Positions 1 to 6,592 of a DNA stretch of 7,652 nucleotides are shown here, one piece after another. This DNA comes from JAKFEW01 sp036675505 (lineage in GTDB: Bacteria > Cyanobacteriota > Sericytochromatia > S15B-MN24 > JAQBPE01): contig JAKFEW010000015.1 of the NCBI GenBank assembly GCA_036675505.1, positions 1-7,652 of the forward strand, written 5' to 3'. The notes below the pieces were generated by a model. The model was not told the origin of the DNA. It searched no databases and saw only the letters and a list, made by a program, of their open reading frames with translations. The first letter of the stretch is position 1, and every line of letters begins with the position of its first letter. The position numbers were made by a program, and so were the translations under genes.

Positions 1-246
1 GCCCGCGCTCACCAGGTAGGCCGCGTCGAGGCGCACCTGGCCGCGCAGCGCGCGCGCGGCATCGGCCGGGCGCACGAGCACGTTGCCCGCGTCACTGGGC
101 GAGGCCTTGGCCGCGGGCGAGGCCGCCGTGCGGGCGGGCGACTTGCGCGCGGGCGCCTCCGGGCCTGGCCTGGGGCCGACCGCGAGCTGGGCCTGGCAGG
201 CCGTGAGCAGGATCGCCGCTGCGAGCAGGCTCGGGACGAGGCGCAT
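1..246 (-). CDS. Second octad-repeat-type lipoprotein, 5' part only (runs off left edge)
   Basis: Only the first 82 codons are present; the gene leaves the window at base 1. The predicted protein starts MRLVPSLLAAAILLTAC, a short lipoprotein signal peptide with lipobox LTAC and lipidated Cys17. A low-complexity Ala/Pro/Lys/Arg linker follows (about residues 18-60). Residues 66-82 (ALRGQVRLDAAYLVSAG) match the segment of the upstream lipoprotein that leads into its octapeptide repeats (RLRGTVSIDASYMVAAG), so the two are paralogs and this one probably has its own repeat block beyond the edge. The ATG at 246 lies 2 nt after the upstream stop codon, with an AAGGA ribosome binding site at 255-259, so translation is probably coupled. 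Its likely place is a membrane leaflet facing the periplasm or the cell surface. Function is unknown. I am confident of the gene and its lipoprotein nature, less so of the family. Confidence 0.85.
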   Translation of the reverse strand, partial: MRLVPSLLAAAILLTACQAQLAVGPRPGPEAPARKSPARTAASPAAKASPSDAGNVLVRPADAARALRGQVRLDAAYLVSAG

Positions 247-248
247 GA

Positions 249-1871
249 TCAACTTCCTTCACCGCTCACAGGGGCAGGCCCGGGGCTCGGCCGCCCGAGG
301 TCCGTGGCCACGCCGGTCTCGACGTCCCAGAGGTAATCGATGATGCCCTGGCCGACCGGCCCGTATTCGATGGCGTGGGGGTCCGGGTTGTCCTTGAACT
401 TGAAGACGTAGAGCATATGGTGGGTCACCGCGCGGCCCGCGGCGGACATGCGCCCGGCCCTGTCCTCCGGCGCGAGGATCCCGAGCGCCTCGAGCATCAG
501 GTTCACCTTGTGCATGCGCTCGGTGTCGGCCTCGGGCCCGATGTCGGCCCCCGCGCGCTGGTCGGCGAGGTAGGCCTGCACGATGAAGGCCGTGAGGTCC
601 GCCGGCTTCACGATCTGATAGGGCGTCCCGTCGGGCCGCCGGGCGCCCGAGAGCGTCGCGAGCCGGGCTGAGAACGACTCGCTGCCGGCCGCCGCGAGCA
701 GCGGCCCGACGTCGGTGCGGATGCGCTTCATGGCGTCGCGGAAGGCGTCGAGCGCGCGCTCGTTGGGGTCCTTCGGCGTGTAGCCCGGCTGGACGTCGGC
801 GGTGGTGACGTTGGAGAAGTCGCACTCGGCGAGCAGCCTGTCCGCGGCGGTCTGGGCGATCGCGCGCCGCTTGACCGGATCCATCAGCGGGAAGCCGCGC
901 CGGCGCGACAGCTCGCCGAAGAAGATCAACATGGGCTTGGCGAACGTGTGGAAGAACTCGGGCTTGGTCGGATCGAGCGGCCGCTCGGCCTCGAGCTCGG
1001 ACTGCAACTCGGCTTGCGACATCGACATCAGCTGCTCGAAGCGGATCGCGAAGGCGCTGCGCAAGAAGCGGCCCACGCGGGCGGTGTCCTCATCGATGTC
1101 GTCGGGGTCCTCGTCGGCGCGCACGATCGTGTCGTAGCGCAGGCGGGCGTCGGCCCGGCCGGGCGCCTCGGCGGCGATGCGCACGTAGCCCGCCAGCGCC
1201 GCGGGCACGAACAGCTCGAACTGGCCTTTGAGGTTGGAGTAGACGGTATAGACGGGCTTGCCGTCAGCGTCCACGCCGACGGGCAGCGGCTTGCCGTCGC
1301 GCAGATCGATCAGGCCGACGCGCATGGCGGCGGCCGGCAGCACCTCGCCGAGCGGGGGGGCGGGTGCCGCGGCCGGAGCCTGGGCGAGCCTGAAGCTCGC
1401 GCCGTCAGCGCCCACCAGGCTCGCGCCGTCGGCGCCGATCAGGTTGAGGCCGCCGGCCGCCACGATGTTGCCCGCGCCCGCGGCAACGAGCGAGGCGCCG
1501 TCGGGGCCGACCAGCGAGGCGCCGTCCGCGCCGATCAGGTTGCCGGCGCCCGCGGCCACGATCGGGCTGCCGTTGGGGCTGAGCACGTTGCCGGCGCCGG
1601 CTGCGACCATGTAGCTCGCGTCGATCGAGACGGTGCCCCGCAGGCGGGCGCTCGCGCCGGCCGGCGCCTGAAGGAGGCTGGCCGCGCGCGGCGCGCGGCT
1701 GGCCGGCTCGCCGCGCTGAGCGCTCGCGGCAGGCAGCGGCGACTCCGCGGTCGCGGCCCGGGCGGGCGGCTTGTCCTTCTTGGTCGACGGGGTGACCGGG
1801 ACGTTGCAGCCCGCCACGACGAGGAGCGCCACCAGCGCCCCCAGTCCGGGTCGGATCCTCACATCGGCCAT
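249..1871 (-). CDS. Octad-repeat lipoprotein with unrecognised C-terminal region
   Basis: The 540-residue protein has a signal peptide ending in lipobox VAGC (lipidated Cys22), so it should be anchored in a membrane on the periplasmic or outer side. Visible regions are: an Ala/Pro/Ser-rich linker (about 23-76); nine tandem octapeptide repeats (88-159); an Ala/Pro linker (164-175); a beta-rich stretch (about 184-240) that resembles carboxypeptidase-regulatory or Ig-like folds, including VYTVYSNLKGQFELFVPAAL; an acidic patch EDPDDIDED (254-262); and a mostly helical region (265-520) that I do not recognise. I see no catalytic motif. The ATG at 1871 was chosen because GGAGGAGG lies 6 nt upstream and a signal peptide follows at once; the frame is open further upstream, but that overlaps the glycosyltransferase gene. 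It starts 58 nt after that gene and is followed 2 nt later by a paralog. A role in holding or displaying surface polysaccharide is a guess from position only. Confidence 0.88.
   Translation of the reverse strand: MADVRIRPGLGALVALLVVAGCNVPVTPSTKKDKPPARAATAESPLPAASAQRGEPASRAPRAASLLQAPAGASARLRGTVSIDASYMVAAGAGNVLSPNGSPIVAAGAGNLIGADGASLVGPDGASLVAAGAGNIVAAGGLNLIGADGASLVGADGASFRLAQAPAAAPAPPLGEVLPAAAMRVGLIDLRDGKPLPVGVDADGKPVYTVYSNLKGQFELFVPAALAGYVRIAAEAPGRADARLRYDTIVRADEDPDDIDEDTARVGRFLRSAFAIRFEQLMSMSQAELQSELEAERPLDPTKPEFFHTFAKPMLIFFGELSRRRGFPLMDPVKRRAIAQTAADRLLAECDFSNVTTADVQPGYTPKDPNERALDAFRDAMKRIRTDVGPLLAAAGSESFSARLATLSGARRPDGTPYQIVKPADLTAFIVQAYLADQRAGADIGPEADTERMHKVNLMLEALGILAPEDRAGRMSAAGRAVTHHMLYVFKFKDNPDPHAIEYGPVGQGIIDYLWDVETGVATDLGRPSPGPAPVSGEGS
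255..259 (-). promoter_or_regulatory. Ribosome binding site of the second lipoprotein
   Basis: AAGGA on the minus strand, 8 nt before the ATG at 246. It lies inside the last codons of the upstream lipoprotein gene (stop TGA at 251-249). This supports the chosen start and suggests that the two lipoproteins are made from one transcript. Confidence 0.6.
1395..1610 (-). repeat. Nine tandem 24-bp (octapeptide) repeats inside the lipoprotein gene
   Basis: Residues 88-159 of the lipoprotein split without gaps into nine octads: MVAAGAGN, VLSPNGSP, IVAAGAGN, LIGADGAS, LVGPDGAS, LVAAGAGN, IVAAGGLN, LIGADGAS, LVGADGAS. The consensus is two hydrophobic residues, two small residues, Gly, small, small, then Asn/Ser (Pro once). 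Two sub-types occur, VAAGAGN and (L/I)(V/I)G.DGAS. The DNA copies differ mostly at third codon positions: the two identical LIGADGAS octads use different Ala and Ser codons. This points to protein-level constraint rather than a recent DNA expansion. The regular Gly and hydrophobic spacing would suit a beta-solenoid or another repetitive beta structure, which is inference. Confidence 0.9.
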
Positions 1872-1877
1872 CACGCG

Positions 1878-1885
1878 CCTCCTCC
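1878..1885 (-). promoter_or_regulatory. Strong ribosome binding site of the octad-repeat lipoprotein
   Basis: GGAGGAGG on the minus strand lies 6 nt before the ATG at 1871. It is the strongest Shine-Dalgarno match in the window and fixes the lipoprotein start. The 58-nt gap that contains it (1872-1929) shows no clear terminator hairpin and no convincing -35/-10 pair. Confidence 0.8.
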
Positions 1886-1929
1886 GTTCCTCTACCCGCG
1901 CCGATGGCTCGGGAAACCGGGCGTTGCGC

Positions 1930-3210
1930 TCAGCTGCGCCGCTGGGCCGGCGCGGGCACGCGGGCGAGCTGAGCCACAAGCCCCTGCTCGACCACCTTGG
2001 CCGCGTCCTCCCAGCTCGGCTGGCCGAGCGCATGGCGGTAGCCGCGCTCGGCCAGGCCCGCGCGCGCGGCATCGTCGCGATAGAGCCGCTCGAGGGCGTT
2101 CGCGAGGTCCCAGGGCGTGGGGGGCACGAGCAGGGCGTTCTCGCCATCGGTCAGCGTGCCCGCGACGTTGGGCAGGTCCAGGTCGATCACCGGCACGCGG
2201 CTCGCCATCAGCTCGAGCGGCAGCAATGAGCAGTTCGTCGACGAGTGCACCAGCGCGAGGTCGAGCGTGTCGTAGAGCGCGGGCATGTCGCTCATGGCGA
2301 CCACGCCGAGGTCCGTGAACGGGAAGAGCGGCTCGTAGCCTTGCAAGTCACCGCCGATCGTGACGATTTCGACCTGGTCGCCGAAGCGCTGGTAAAAGAG
2401 GTCGAGCGCGAGCATGCCGAGCTCGAAGCACCGGCGCGGCGTGACGGGACGCGCGTAGAAGAGCACGCGGAACTTGCCCGGCGGGCGGGGCCCGCTGCGC
2501 GGTTTGTAGAGGTCGCGATCCCACGAGAGCTGGAACGGATCCGCTTCGGCGCCGTATTCGCCGCGCAGCACGTCGGTGAGCCAGGGGCCGGCGGTCAGGT
2601 GGTAATAGCCGAAGCGGTAGGTGGCCTCGGCGAAGAACCACTCCGAGCCCTTCGCGTAGAAGTCCGGCTCGAAGTCCTGCACGAAGTAGCACTTGCGCAG
2701 CGTGTTCTTCACCTGCCCGACCGGATAGGCCGTGGGCCAGGAGGTCGCGAAGACCACGTCGGAGTCCAGCATGTTCGCCATGTCGAGCAAGACCGGCGCG
2801 TCGATCTTCACGAAGTGCTCATCGATCGTGCGCTTGATCGCTGCCGCGTCGTGCACCTCCGGGTGGCCGAAGAGGATGTAGATGCGGTTCTCGTGGCCGA
2901 GGGCCTCGAGGTTCTTGATCATGCGGAAGATCGTCATGTGGCCGCCCGAGCCGATGTCGAAGGACGGCACCAGCCAGTTGATCACGAGCCGCGCGGGGTC
3001 GTGATCGCGCGCGAAGGCCGGCCAGGGATCGGCGCCCAGCGCGCCATACCGGCTGACGTAGGTGAAGTCCAGCAGCCGGCGGTTGCGGGTGGGCTGCGGG
3101 CCGCCGACGGTCTCGCCACTCAGGAAGCCGCGCGTTTCGCGCAGCAGCAGCGGCAGGCCGCCGGCCTCGATCAGGGTGCAGGCCTTCGCGACCTTGGTCC
3201 AGACGCTCAT
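1930..3210 (-). CDS. GT4-fold glycosyltransferase, WsaF rhamnosyltransferase type
   Basis: The 426-residue cytosolic enzyme is predicted to transfer a sugar, probably rhamnose, during surface polysaccharide assembly. After about 75 N-terminal residues with a helical stretch (VAKACTLIEAGGLPLLLRE), the first Rossmann domain opens with NWLVPSFDIGSGGHMTIF (78-95), the glycine-rich entry I associate with the WsaF family. CYFVQDFEPDFY (174-185) and FYARPVTPRRCFELGMLAL (251-269) follow. The C-terminal donor-binding domain has SSTNCSLLPLELMASRVPVI (323-342), the E-rich GT-B nucleotide-sugar motif region, then NALLVPPTPWDLANALERL. There is no signal peptide or membrane segment. The ATG at 3210 has AAGGGG 5 nt upstream and overlaps the preceding stop by 4 nt (ATGA), so translation is coupled to the GT2 gene. 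The longer open frame to 3384 only shadows that gene. Sugar specificity is inferred from family resemblance; another deoxyhexose is possible. Confidence 0.85.
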   Translation of the reverse strand: MSVWTKVAKACTLIEAGGLPLLLRETRGFLSGETVGGPQPTRNRRLLDFTYVSRYGALGADPWPAFARDHDPARLVINWLVPSFDIGSGGHMTIFRMIKNLEALGHENRIYILFGHPEVHDAAAIKRTIDEHFVKIDAPVLLDMANMLDSDVVFATSWPTAYPVGQVKNTLRKCYFVQDFEPDFYAKGSEWFFAEATYRFGYYHLTAGPWLTDVLRGEYGAEADPFQLSWDRDLYKPRSGPRPPGKFRVLFYARPVTPRRCFELGMLALDLFYQRFGDQVEIVTIGGDLQGYEPLFPFTDLGVVAMSDMPALYDTLDLALVHSSTNCSLLPLELMASRVPVIDLDLPNVAGTLTDGENALLVPPTPWDLANALERLYRDDAARAGLAERGYRHALGQPSWEDAAKVVEQGLVAQLARVPAPAQRRS

Positions 3211-4205
3211 GCGGTCCCCTTCTCGCCAGGCGCACCCTGGCCGCTCGCCTGCGCGCCTCGCCGGCGGTTGGCCTCCTGCAGCGACAGGAAGTCCTGGGCG
3301 GCCTGCGGCAGCCGGGCGTGGTTCGTGCCCAGGTAAGCGCCGAGCTTGCGCGAGAGGTTGGTGACGGGATAGCGCCAGGCCCATTGGAGCTTCTCATCGC
3401 GCGCCACGTCCGGCAGGTGCCGGATGTAGCGGAGGTCCTGGGCGATTTCCTTGAAGACCGCCGGGAAGATCTGGTCGAGTCGCTCGTAGCCGCCCGGGTT
3501 GCCGAGCTGCTTGTAGCTGCGGAACTCGTCGAAGGAGCGCTTGAGGAAGATCCAGGGCGTATAGAAATGCGAGTGGTAGACGCTGGCCGCGGGCTCGTAG
3601 GTCTTCGCGAAGCCCGCGCGCAGGACGTCCTGCGCCCACATCTGGTCCTCGGCCATCGGCGTGCGCCTGAACGGGATCTGCTCCCATACCGCGCGCTTGA
3701 GGCACGAGTTGCAGTTCGAGAAGAAGTCGTAGTGCCCCTGGCGCACCCGGTAGTCCTCCTCGTCGAGGATCTGGTAGCGCGTGCGCCCCGCGCCGAAGTT
3801 CGCGAAGTGGCGGGCGAGGTTGCGCGCCTCGATCGGGTCGCAGTCGGCGCGCGTCAGGTGCGGGCCGAACACGCCCGCCACGCCTTCCTCGGCACAGGCT
3901 GCGACCATGTGCGCGAGCCACTGCGGCGTGGCGGGGGTGGCGTCCTGTGTGAGCAGCGCGATGAACTCCCCTTTCGCCTGGCGAATGGCGAAGTTGCGCG
4001 TCTCGCCGTGGTTGAACTCGAGCGGCGGGATGTGGAGCAACTCGACAGGATAACCGGCCAGGATCGCGAGCGTGCGGTCGGTGGAGCCGGAGTCCACGAC
4101 CAGGACCTCGAAGTCGAAGGGCGCTTCCTGGGCGAAAAGCGCCTTCAAGACCTCCTCGAGGTACTCCTCGCCGTTCTTGGTGGGGATGACGACGCTGGCC
4201 TTCAC
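3207..4205 (-). CDS. GT2 family glycosyltransferase, rhamnosyltransferase-like
   Basis: The 332-residue GT-A enzyme has the family's motifs in order: VVIPTKNG (5-12) for nucleotide binding, VDSGSTD (37-43), NHGETRN (65-71), LLTQDATP (84-91) at the place of the DXD metal/donor motif, SNCNSCLKR (163-171), and MAEDQMW (184-190), whose ED should supply the catalytic base. The HGxTRN and TQDA signatures are typical of dTDP-rhamnose-using enzymes of the WbbL/RfbF type, so it probably adds a rhamnose to a lipid-linked glycan at the inner face of the cytoplasmic membrane. It lacks membrane segments. The last about 25 residues are a polar, disordered-looking tail. Translation starts at a GTG that overlaps the methyltransferase stop by 4 nt (GTGA), with GAGGA 9 nt upstream. 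The gene overlaps the next one by 4 nt (ATGA). The fold is certain; the rhamnose assignment is likely but not proven. Confidence 0.88.
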   Translation of the reverse strand: MKASVVIPTKNGEEYLEEVLKALFAQEAPFDFEVLVVDSGSTDRTLAILAGYPVELLHIPPLEFNHGETRNFAIRQAKGEFIALLTQDATPATPQWLAHMVAACAEEGVAGVFGPHLTRADCDPIEARNLARHFANFGAGRTRYQILDEEDYRVRQGHYDFFSNCNSCLKRAVWEQIPFRRTPMAEDQMWAQDVLRAGFAKTYEPAASVYHSHFYTPWIFLKRSFDEFRSYKQLGNPGGYERLDQIFPAVFKEIAQDLRYIRHLPDVARDEKLQWAWRYPVTNLSRKLGAYLGTNHARLPQAAQDFLSLQEANRRRGAQASGQGAPGEKGTA

Positions 4206-5248
4206 GGGCGGGGATCCTCAGGTCGGGCGGCCCGGCGCCAGAGCGCGTCCGCGAGTGCGAGCGGGTTGATCCAGCTCAGGGCCCGCAGGCGCTTGAAGCG
4301 CGCCTCGAGCGCATCGAAGTGGCCGCGCAGGTCCTGGACGCGCGATTCGGCACGGGCACAGGCTTCGCGCACGGCGGCCAGCTCCGCGGCGCTGGCGGCC
4401 GTGCGCGTGGTGGCCTCGGCGCGGGCGGTCGCGAGCGTCTCGTGCGCGGCGGCGAGCTCGGCCACCAGGGCCTCCGCCTGCAGGCGGGCGGTCGCGAGGT
4501 CGGCGCTCAGCCGCACCACGGTCGTCTCGGCGGCCTCGCGGGCGAGCCGCTCGGCCACGAGCGCCGGCTCGCCGTCGAACGACGAGGCGACGACCACGAA
4601 CTGGTAGGTGGTCGCCTCCGGGTCGGCGGCGACGAAGGCCACGGCCTCGGCCGGGAAGTCGGCCGCCCGCACGCCGAGCTCGGTCGTGAAGAGCGGGGCG
4701 CGGATGCGTCCGAGGCGGTGGACGGCGTAGCCGGCCTCCTCGAACAGCGCGAGGACGCCCGCGTGCGTGAAGAAGCGCAGGTGGGTCTCGTCGAGCAGGC
4801 CGAGGCGCTGGTAGGTGAAGCGCCCCGCGAGCAGCGCGAGCCTGAGATCGCCGTGCGCCACGTTCGGGATCGTGGCGACGAACCGGCCGCCGGGCGCGAG
4901 CAGCCGGCGCGCCGAGGCCAGCACGCGGCCTGGTGATTTCAGGTGCTCGAGCACGTCGCCCGCCAGGATCACGTCGAAGGCGCCCTCGTCGAGCAGCGCC
5001 GCGAGGTCGAGCTGGTCGAGATCGCCGACCACGACGCGCTCGCAATGGGCCCGCGCGCGCTCGGCGGCCGCCTCGTCGAGCTCGACGCCCACCACGCGGC
5101 AGCCGCGCTCCTCTTTCAGGTAGCGCGAGAGGTAGCCGGTGGCGCAGCCGAGCTCGAGCACGCGGCTGCCGGGCGGCACCGCACGCAGCTGGTGGGCGTG
5201 GGCGTTGTCGCTTCCGACGTCGGGGAGGAAATCGTACTTGAGGTCCAT
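4202..5248 (-). CDS. SAM-dependent methyltransferase with C-terminal coiled coil (possible glycan cap/chain-length protein)
   Basis: The 348-residue protein has a class I methyltransferase domain (about 1-220) and a long Ala/Glu/Arg-rich helix predicted as coiled coil (about 228-322). It ends in a short amphipathic tail with WINPLALADALWRRA. SAM-binding motif I is VLELGCATGYL (30-40), the acidic ribose-binding residues are VELD (55-58), motif II is GDVLEHL (97-103), then PGGRFVATIPN (119-129) and LLDETHLRFFT (151-161). The latter pattern is common in methyltransferases of polysaccharide clusters. It sits 19 nt after wzt and overlaps the GT2 gene by 4 nt. Methyltransferase plus coiled coil beside a Wzt with a C-terminal domain recalls WbdD of E. 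coli O8/O9a, which caps the chain and measures its length; no kinase domain is present here. That role is inferred, and internal sugar O-methylation is the alternative. ATG 5248 is preferred over TTG 5254. The ribosome binding site is weak. Confidence 0.87.
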   Translation of the reverse strand: MDLKYDFLPDVGSDNAHAHQLRAVPPGSRVLELGCATGYLSRYLKEERGCRVVGVELDEAAAERARAHCERVVVGDLDQLDLAALLDEGAFDVILAGDVLEHLKSPGRVLASARRLLAPGGRFVATIPNVAHGDLRLALLAGRFTYQRLGLLDETHLRFFTHAGVLALFEEAGYAVHRLGRIRAPLFTTELGVRAADFPAEAVAFVAADPEATTYQFVVVASSFDGEPALVAERLAREAAETTVVRLSADLATARLQAEALVAELAAAHETLATARAEATTRTAASAAELAAVREACARAESRVQDLRGHFDALEARFKRLRALSWINPLALADALWRRAARPEDPRP

Positions 5249-5267
5249 GGTCAAGGTCCGTGGGCGG

Positions 5268-6569
5268 TCATGAGAGGTGGGGCGCGCGAGCGTCGGCCGG
5301 CCGGTGGAGGCGCACCGTGACCGGCAGGTCCACCAGGCCGTGCACCGTGCGGCCGCCGGTGGCCGGCAACACCTCGAAGACGAGCGCGTTGTCGACCCAA
5401 TCCAAGTAAACCGGATCCCGGCGGTTGTACGCCACGGCGACCGTCACGCTGTAATGCCCGGGCTTGAGCGCCGCGCGGAAGCCGAAGTCCACCGAGGCAC
5501 GCTGGCCAGGCGCGAAGCTGGGCAAGGCGGCGCCTTCCTCGGCGGTGTTCGAGCCGACGAGCTCGGTGCCGAGGCGATCCTTGACGTAGAAGCCGACGAC
5601 GACTTGCTCATGGGCCTCGGCGAAATGGAGGTGGGCGCGGATCGTGATCGGCGTGCCGGTGTCGACGGCGAGCGTCGGCCGGCCGGCCGGCTCCAGCAGC
5701 TGGACGTCGGTGAAGCGCGCGGTGCCGGTGCCGTGGCGGAAGAAGCCCGCGGCGGCGCCGAAGCCGGGGTTGCTGGAAGGGACGACGGCGGCACCGGCCA
5801 CGGCCGGCAGGGCGTCCACCTCGTAGGGCGCCTCGGCGATCTGGGCCGCCACCAGGCCGTGGTAGCGGTTGACCACCGCCTCCGGGTCGCCGGCCTCGAC
5901 CACGCGGCCGTGGTCGAGCAGCACGGCGTGGTCGCAGAGCGCCTTGACCGTGCCGGTGTCGTGCGAGACGAAGAGGATCGTGACGCCGCGGTCTTTGAGC
6001 TCGCGGATCATGCGCATGCAACGGTGCTGGAAGACCGCGTCGCCCACCGCGAGCGCCTCGTCGACGAGCAGGATGTCAGGATCGACGTGGATCGCGAGCG
6101 CGAAGGCCAGCCGGACGTACATGCCGCTCGAGTAGGTCTTCACGGGCTGCTCGATGAACGCGCCGATCTCGGCGAAGCGCGCGATCGCCTCGAAGCGCGC
6201 CGCCATCTCCTCGCGCGTGAAGCCCATCACGGCGCCGCCGAGCATCACGTTGTCGCGCCCGCTGAACTCCGGGTTGAAGCCCGCGCCGAGCTCGAGCAGC
6301 GCCGAGACGCGCCCGTTCACCTCGACCTCGCCCGTCGTCGGCGCGAGCACGCCGGCCACGATCGCAAGCAGCGTGCTCTTGCCCGAGCCGTTGTGGCCGA
6401 TCACGCCGACGGTCGCCCCCCGCGGGACGTCCAGGCCGATGTCCCGCAAGGCCTGGAACTCGCCATGGAACGAGCGACGCAGGATCATCTCCTTGAGCCG
6501 ATCAACCGGCCTGGCGTAGATCGGGTAGACCTTCGAGAGGCCGCGGATGCGGATGGCAGGGGCGGTCAT
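5268..6569 (-). CDS. wzt: Wzt: ATPase of polysaccharide ABC exporter with C-terminal glycan-recognition domain
   Basis: The 433-residue nucleotide-binding subunit powers export of a finished glycan through Wzm across the cytoplasmic membrane. The ATPase domain (about 1-240) shows Walker A GHNGSGKST (58-66), LGAGFNPEFSGRDN (94-107) typical of the O-antigen/teichoic acid subfamily, signature YSSGM (146-150), Walker B ILLVDEA (166-172), D-loop region AVGDAVFQ (174-181) and switch histidine in SHD (202-204). The C-terminal 180 residues form a beta-rich Wzt-C type domain (about 275-420), with GTARFTDVQLLEPAG (282-296), VVVGFYVKDRLGTELVGSNT (323-342), and YSVTVAVAYN (373-382) followed by VYLDWVDNALVFEV (387-400). 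In E. coli O8/O9a this domain binds the modified non-reducing end of the glycan, so this exporter probably works on full-length, capped chains. ATG 6569 was chosen because the conserved domain starts there; the upstream open frame shadows wzm. The gap to wzm is 23 nt with no clear ribosome binding site. Confidence 0.95.
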   Translation of the reverse strand: MTAPAIRIRGLSKVYPIYARPVDRLKEMILRRSFHGEFQALRDIGLDVPRGATVGVIGHNGSGKSTLLAIVAGVLAPTTGEVEVNGRVSALLELGAGFNPEFSGRDNVMLGGAVMGFTREEMAARFEAIARFAEIGAFIEQPVKTYSSGMYVRLAFALAIHVDPDILLVDEALAVGDAVFQHRCMRMIRELKDRGVTILFVSHDTGTVKALCDHAVLLDHGRVVEAGDPEAVVNRYHGLVAAQIAEAPYEVDALPAVAGAAVVPSSNPGFGAAAGFFRHGTGTARFTDVQLLEPAGRPTLAVDTGTPITIRAHLHFAEAHEQVVVGFYVKDRLGTELVGSNTAEEGAALPSFAPGQRASVDFGFRAALKPGHYSVTVAVAYNRRDPVYLDWVDNALVFEVLPATGGRTVHGLVDLPVTVRLHRPADARAPHLS

Positions 6570-6592
6570 GGCGGTGGCTGGCTCATGGGCGG

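Noticed and set aside
1354..1360. Run of seven G (C on the coding strand) inside the lipoprotein gene, a possible phase-variation tract
   Set aside because: It encodes part of an Ala/Pro linker, is short for slippage switching, and such runs are expected at this GC content. A check of read-length variation would be needed to revive it.
1872..1929. Possible promoter or terminator between the WsaF-type gene and the lipoprotein
   Set aside because: I found no stable hairpin with a U-tract and no convincing -35/-10 pair in these 58 nt, so neither is called.
1872..2147. N-terminal extension of the lipoprotein frame
   Set aside because: It overlaps the end of the WsaF-type gene, while ATG 1871 has a strong GGAGGAGG and is followed at once by a lipoprotein signal peptide.
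3211..3384. N-terminal extension of the WsaF-type frame
   Set aside because: It lies within the GT2 gene in another frame. ATG 3210 has a good ribosome binding site and the classic 4-nt overlap.
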